This document shows, in pieces, positions 61,052-64,000 of a DNA stretch of 64,000 nucleotides. The stretch spans positions 25,405 to 89,404 of the forward strand of contig CANEUH010000016.1 in assembly GCA_947441615.1 (NCBI GenBank). Direction: 5' to 3'. The position numbers and the translations under genes are program-made. Every line of letters begins with the position of its first letter. Positions within the stretch are counted from its first letter, which is position 1. The DNA is from Bacteriovoracaceae bacterium. Lineage in GTDB: Bacteria; Bdellovibrionota; Bacteriovoracia; Bacteriovoracales; Bacteriovoracaceae. Under the pieces are notes generated by a model. The model searched no databases, was not told the origin of the DNA, and saw nothing but the letters and a program-made list of their open reading frames with translations.

Positions 61052-61942
61052 ATGACACTTCAGTTAGAAATAAAAAATCTCATCGAAAGAGTTGAATCAA
61101 GGGTCAATGATCTCAATTTTAATGTTCAAGATTTTCCTTCCTTGGCCACCGAACTTTTAAGGACTTTCGACTGGAATTTCAATCATCTTGAATTTCAAGA
61201 CTACCTCAATTCCCTTGGGCCGCTTCCTCGACAAAGTTTTGCAAGGGATGAGTTTGGAGAATTGCCTTTTACCCTTTTTCAGCATGAGAAGTTTCACCTA
61301 GATATTTATGTCTGGAATAATAATGAAACCTCCATACATGATCACCATTTCTGTGGTGCTTTTAAGCTCCTCGCAGGTCAGTCACTTCAAGTGACTTATC
61401 ATTTTGAAGAAGGGAGAAATGTCTCTCCATTGGTGGATGTGGGGACTTTAACCAAGATCAGCACCTGCTATCTTAATCAAGGTGATGTTCAAGAAATCCA
61501 ATTAGGTGAAAAATTTATTCATCGGGTGATCCATTTAGATTTTCCCACGGTGACTTTTATTTTAAGGACCCCAGATCTTAAAGATAATTTATATTCTTAT
61601 TGGTCATCAGGTTTACGTTTGAAATTTAACTTTGATCATCCAAAAATGATAAAGACACTTGATTTCTTTGATTCCATTCTCGTTTTCCATCAAGATGATC
61701 AAGATCAGAGTTTTGTAGAGAAACTCATTTATCCTATTTTAGATCAGTTTACTGTGGTTGAAATGGCGGCATGTCTCCTGAGGATGAGGTTATTTGTATC
61801 TGAACCAGTTCATAAAATGATCAAAGACTATGCTTTAAAATCTCCTTTAGCATCTGACTATGAATTGATGTTAAGTTCAATAAACAATGAGCAGAAAATG
61901 ATTCATAAATTATTATTTTTAAAGTACGTCACAAGGGCATAA
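61052..61942 (+). CDS. Cupin of the 3-His type (paralogue 2)
   Basis: 296 residues from the ATG one base after the precursor stop, so translation is coupled to it. Motif 1 TSIHDHHFCGAFKLLAG (His96, His98), motif 2 KFIHRVIHLDFPTVTFIL (His157). Paralogue of the gene on the other side of the precursor. The C-terminal half is helical (VEKLIYPILDQFTVVEMAAC). Likely a non-haem iron oxygenase or binding protein for the peptide. Confidence 0.75.
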   Translation: MTLQLEIKNLIERVESRVNDLNFNVQDFPSLATELLRTFDWNFNHLEFQDYLNSLGPLPRQSFARDEFGELPFTLFQHEKFHLDIYVWNNNETSIHDHHFCGAFKLLAGQSLQVTYHFEEGRNVSPLVDVGTLTKISTCYLNQGDVQEIQLGEKFIHRVIHLDFPTVTFILRTPDLKDNLYSYWSSGLRLKFNFDHPKMIKTLDFFDSILVFHQDDQDQSFVEKLIYPILDQFTVVEMAACLLRMRLFVSEPVHKMIKDYALKSPLASDYELMLSSINNEQKMIHKLLFLKYVTRA

Positions 61943-61944
61943 AA

Positions 61945-62862
61945 ATGCGTTTAAAAGATATTTTAGGCGGCATGGATCCTTCTCAATTTGTCCCAGAATT
62001 ATTGTTACCTGGGACACTTAAATTTTTTTCTCAATCGTTTAGGCCAGAGTGGATTATCCCTTTGGAGAAATTAGAAGATTATATTAAGAATCCTGCTCAT
62101 AAGAATTCTTTATCTCGGACATATCAAGGTCAGTTTTTCCCTCTTGTTCCCCATGGCGTTCAAGAAGAGTCTTTCTATCAAATGATTGCTCCCTTTCATG
62201 GAGCTGATCTGTGGAGAGCAATAACAAAAAATGACTCCTCAATTCATTTTCAAAATATTTTTGAATTCTGGCCTGAGCTAAAAACATTGAGTCTTGATCT
62301 TTTTAAATACACACCTTTTGGTGGCCAGTCTTACATGGTTCTATCTCATAATGTGCCTGTATCTTCATTTGGTCACCATAGTGATCCCATGGATTTATTT
62401 GCGATCCAACTTTACGGCACTAAACGTTGGAAGTTTGCCCTTGATCCTGAAGGAAACCCTTATTGTCCAGTGGAATCTGGTATCCCTTATGATCCTCTCG
62501 ACTCGGACCAAAAGTTTACTGAGTTTATTGTGAGTCCTGGCGATGTCTTGTTTGTGCCTTTCCAGATGACTCATTTTGTGGAGCAAGTTGGAAACGAACC
62601 ATCAGTTCATATCGTTTTGGGAATTACTAGAAATTTTAAGATGCAGCTTAATAATTATCTTAATATGCTTTTAAGGAAGGAGCTTTTTGACAATCAAAGC
62701 CCTTATGAATTGAGAGATCATCTTGAATCTTTTGAACATGATTTAAAAACCTTTGAGTCGAAATTGAAAATATTTTCTGAGAAATTTAAACATCAAGAAG
62801 TTTTAAAATCTTTTTTGAAAAATTCTGATGCCTATAACATCATCCGTTCTAAGAAGGGATAG
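61945..62862 (+). CDS. JmjC-type 2OG-Fe(II) oxygenase
   Basis: 305 residues of the JmjC/ribosomal-oxygenase (NO66-like) type. FGHHSDPMDLFAIQLYGTKR holds the iron HxD (His145, Asp147) and the candidate 2-oxoglutarate Lys160 (GTKRWKF); distal His210 in VPFQMTHFVEQVG; SPGDVLFVPF is the standard strand. A helical C-terminal dimerisation-like region follows. Such enzymes hydroxylate Asn, Asp, His, Arg or Pro in proteins. Two bases separate it from the upstream and from the downstream gene. Confidence 0.85.
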   Translation: MRLKDILGGMDPSQFVPELLLPGTLKFFSQSFRPEWIIPLEKLEDYIKNPAHKNSLSRTYQGQFFPLVPHGVQEESFYQMIAPFHGADLWRAITKNDSSIHFQNIFEFWPELKTLSLDLFKYTPFGGQSYMVLSHNVPVSSFGHHSDPMDLFAIQLYGTKRWKFALDPEGNPYCPVESGIPYDPLDSDQKFTEFIVSPGDVLFVPFQMTHFVEQVGNEPSVHIVLGITRNFKMQLNNYLNMLLRKELFDNQSPYELRDHLESFEHDLKTFESKLKIFSEKFKHQEVLKSFLKNSDAYNIIRSKKG

Positions 62863-62864
62863 AT

Positions 62865-63362
62865 ATGATTCCTGTTTTAAAATTAAGTCATATTTTAGCG
62901 GAAGAAGACTTTAACTATACTTTAAGCTGTATTAATAGATTTTGGAAAAGTCGAAATAAACTGATGTCTTTTGATAATGATATGTTTTATCGCTATTACT
63001 TGCATAATCCAAGTTTCTTGAAAGTTATGCATAAAAAACTTCTTCCATTGGCCCAAGAGAAATTTAAGACTGAGCTTAAAATAAGTTACTCTTTTTTGAG
63101 TATGTATAATAAAGGAATAGGAATCTGCCCCCTTCACACCGACAGGCCCCAATGCCGTTATTCGATTGATCTATGTTTGGATCAAATAAACCCTTGGCCC
63201 ATCTTTATTAATAACGTTGAATATATCCTGCAACCCAATGAGGCCCTCTTTTACTCAGGCGTTGAGCATCCTCACTACCGCAATAAAATTCAACCAGATA
63301 ACTACGTTTCCCTAGCTTTTTTCCACTTCGTAGATCCAGATTTTGAAGGCGATTTAAACTGA
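62865..63362 (+). CDS. Second 2OG-Fe(II) oxygenase, prolyl-hydroxylase-like
   Basis: 165 residues. Double-stranded beta-helix with HxD in CPLHTDRPQCRYSIDLCL (His91, Asp93) and distal His135/His137 in SGVEHPHYRN; the 2OG-binding basic residue may be Arg139. EALFYSG and NYVSLAFFHFVD are typical strands. Last gene of the cassette. With ten X-Pro-Gly sites in the precursor, proline hydroxylation is an attractive reaction (inference). Confidence 0.75.
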   Translation: MIPVLKLSHILAEEDFNYTLSCINRFWKSRNKLMSFDNDMFYRYYLHNPSFLKVMHKKLLPLAQEKFKTELKISYSFLSMYNKGIGICPLHTDRPQCRYSIDLCLDQINPWPIFINNVEYILQPNEALFYSGVEHPHYRNKIQPDNYVSLAFFHFVDPDFEGDLN

Positions 63363-63448
63363 TCCTATCTTTGTGAATTGGTTTACTCAGGTTTTCTCCC
63401 GTTTTACCGATAAGACCCTAGTTCTAATCTTTCCAAGGGGGAGGCGCT

Positions 63449-63637
63449 TTGAAGCCTTCTATTGCTTTAATTATTGCTGTCATGGCCTTGTCCCATGAGG
63501 CAAGTGCACAGTGTGACCAATTCTAAAGTGTTGGGCCTGGTATTATTGAGTGCCCCTCAGAAATTCCTCCTGAAGTCTTGAGTTTTTATCATCAAAAATC
63601 TTTTAAGCTTGAAGATCCAATTGGTGACATAGCCCTC
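63449..63637 (+). pseudogene. Remnant of a secreted protein gene
   Basis: A strong ribosome site (AAGGGGGAGG) precedes a TTG start encoding a signal peptide (KPSIALIIAVMALSHEASAQ). An in-frame stop at 63524 ends it after 25 codons; the same frame continues as GPGIIECPSEIPPEVLSFYH up to the XRE remnant. So this is the 5' end of a secreted-protein gene cut by a stop and by the join with XRE sequence. Confidence 0.5.
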
Positions 63638-63638
63638 A

Positions 63639-63845
63639 TGAATTTATCGAATGCAAAGCCCTTACGAAGGGTCAGAGAACAGCTCAAAGTCACCAGTTGC
63701 GCTCTATGGATAAGCGCTGAAGATTTTTCGATGGCAAAGAGTCGAGCATTATCTCCAAGAAAGCGGGCGTGTCTTGTAACAGAAAATACTCTTAGGCGAA
63801 GTTATAAAAATGTCATTACCAGAGAGGTGCAGGTTTTCAAGACCT
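63639..63845 (+). pseudogene. Second decayed copy of the XRE regulator gene
   Basis: MNLSNAKPLRRVREQLKVT is nearly the same as the copy at 56886, in DNA as well as protein; the middle is deleted or scrambled; then LRRSYKNVITREVQVFK matches the linker of the intact gene at 53076. Lies in direct orientation on the other side of the Pro-Gly cassette. Confidence 0.7.
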
Positions 63846-63969
63846 TCAATTAACTGGAATCTCTAACAAATTTGTGGGTATTTAAGTAGTTGAAGGGCCT
63901 TCCAGAGGCTGAGTAAAATAAAAGGACTCTCACATCTTTTTATTAACTTAAGCCAAGGCAGGCCCAGCT

Positions 63970-64000
63970 ATGTACTTACCACGAGTCATTAAAAAACACA
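63970..64000 (+). CDS. Possible gene start running off the window
   Basis: ATG at 63970 opens a frame (MYLPRVIKKH) to the window end, with AAGGCAGG about 8 bases upstream. Too short to identify. Confidence 0.3.
   Translation, partial: MYLPRVIKKH

Noticed and set aside
60816..61058. Minus-strand frame of 80 codons, also Pro-Gly rich, opposite the precursor
   Set aside because: GGTCCT-type repeats read as Gly-Pro on both strands, so this is a mirror of the real gene; it has no ribosome site and lies antisense to the operon.

Overview
The window comes from an AT-rich (roughly 38-40% GC by eye), gene-dense Gram-negative chromosome. The set of secreted serine proteases (lysyl-endopeptidase-like, V8/trypsin-like, subtilisin-like), metallopeptidases, lipoproteins, an AmpG muropeptide permease and RND/TolC efflux suggests a predatory or lytic bacterium of the Bdellovibrionota (Bacteriovorax/Peredibacter type). 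That placement is an inference from gene content and style; there is no rRNA here to test it.

Layout. 0-8 kb: an M28 peptidase cut by the window edge, secreted proteins and lipoproteins, an FMN reductase, then a decayed patch (frameshifted GNAT acetyltransferase, cyclase fragment, a GC-rich foreign lipoprotein, repeat copies). 8.1-14.7 kb: a five-gene, end-to-end overlapping operon of neutral ceramidase, sphingomyelinase-like phosphodiesterase, D-threonine-aldolase-like PLP enzyme, FAD alcohol/lactone oxidase and CstA-type transporter, which reads as a possible sphingolipid/sphingoid-base catabolic route. 14.8-52.7 kb: mostly core genome. It holds proteases, TolC+RND efflux, a polysaccharide-export ABC pair, HiPIP, an orphan cytosine methyltransferase coupled to AmpG, ankyrin lipoprotein, DUF2797-PepN, Ogt, lipoate ligase, L33, DUF4340, PilZ-like protein, subtilase, L28, a transketolase fused to a CsbD-like domain, a nucleosidase/SPL-radical-SAM/2OG-oxygenase operon, aldo-keto reductase plus XRE regulator, an IMP-GMP-type 5'-nucleotidase, a protease-ankyrin fusion and an M64-like peptidase pair.

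52.7-57.4 kb: accessory DNA at tRNA-Ala(GGC). The tRNA 3' end and its terminator are duplicated at 56.69 kb. Between the copies lie a double-HTH XRE regulator, a DUF1566 lipoprotein with the hallmarks of a diversity-generating-retroelement target (C-ending-codon variable tail, 8-bp/GGGA hairpin, truncated avd) but no reverse transcriptase, and a HigB/HigA-type toxin-antitoxin pair with a 20-bp palindromic operator.

57.4-63.4 kb: the most exciting region. It is a compact cassette flanked by decayed copies of one XRE gene: a GT4 glycosyltransferase, an unknown protein, a PqqD-like (RiPP recognition element) protein, two paralogous 3-His cupins, a JmjC-type oxygenase, a second 2OG-Fe(II) oxygenase, and between the cupins an 85-residue peptide with an acidic leader and a Pro-Gly-rich, collagen-like, cysteine-free core. 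I infer an undescribed RiPP-like system that hydroxylates and possibly glycosylates a Pro-Gly peptide. No protease or exporter for it is visible before the window ends.

A 236-bp MITE-like repeat with inverted ends and a covarying internal hairpin occurs once complete (34.9 kb) and twice as halves (1.0 and 8.1 kb).
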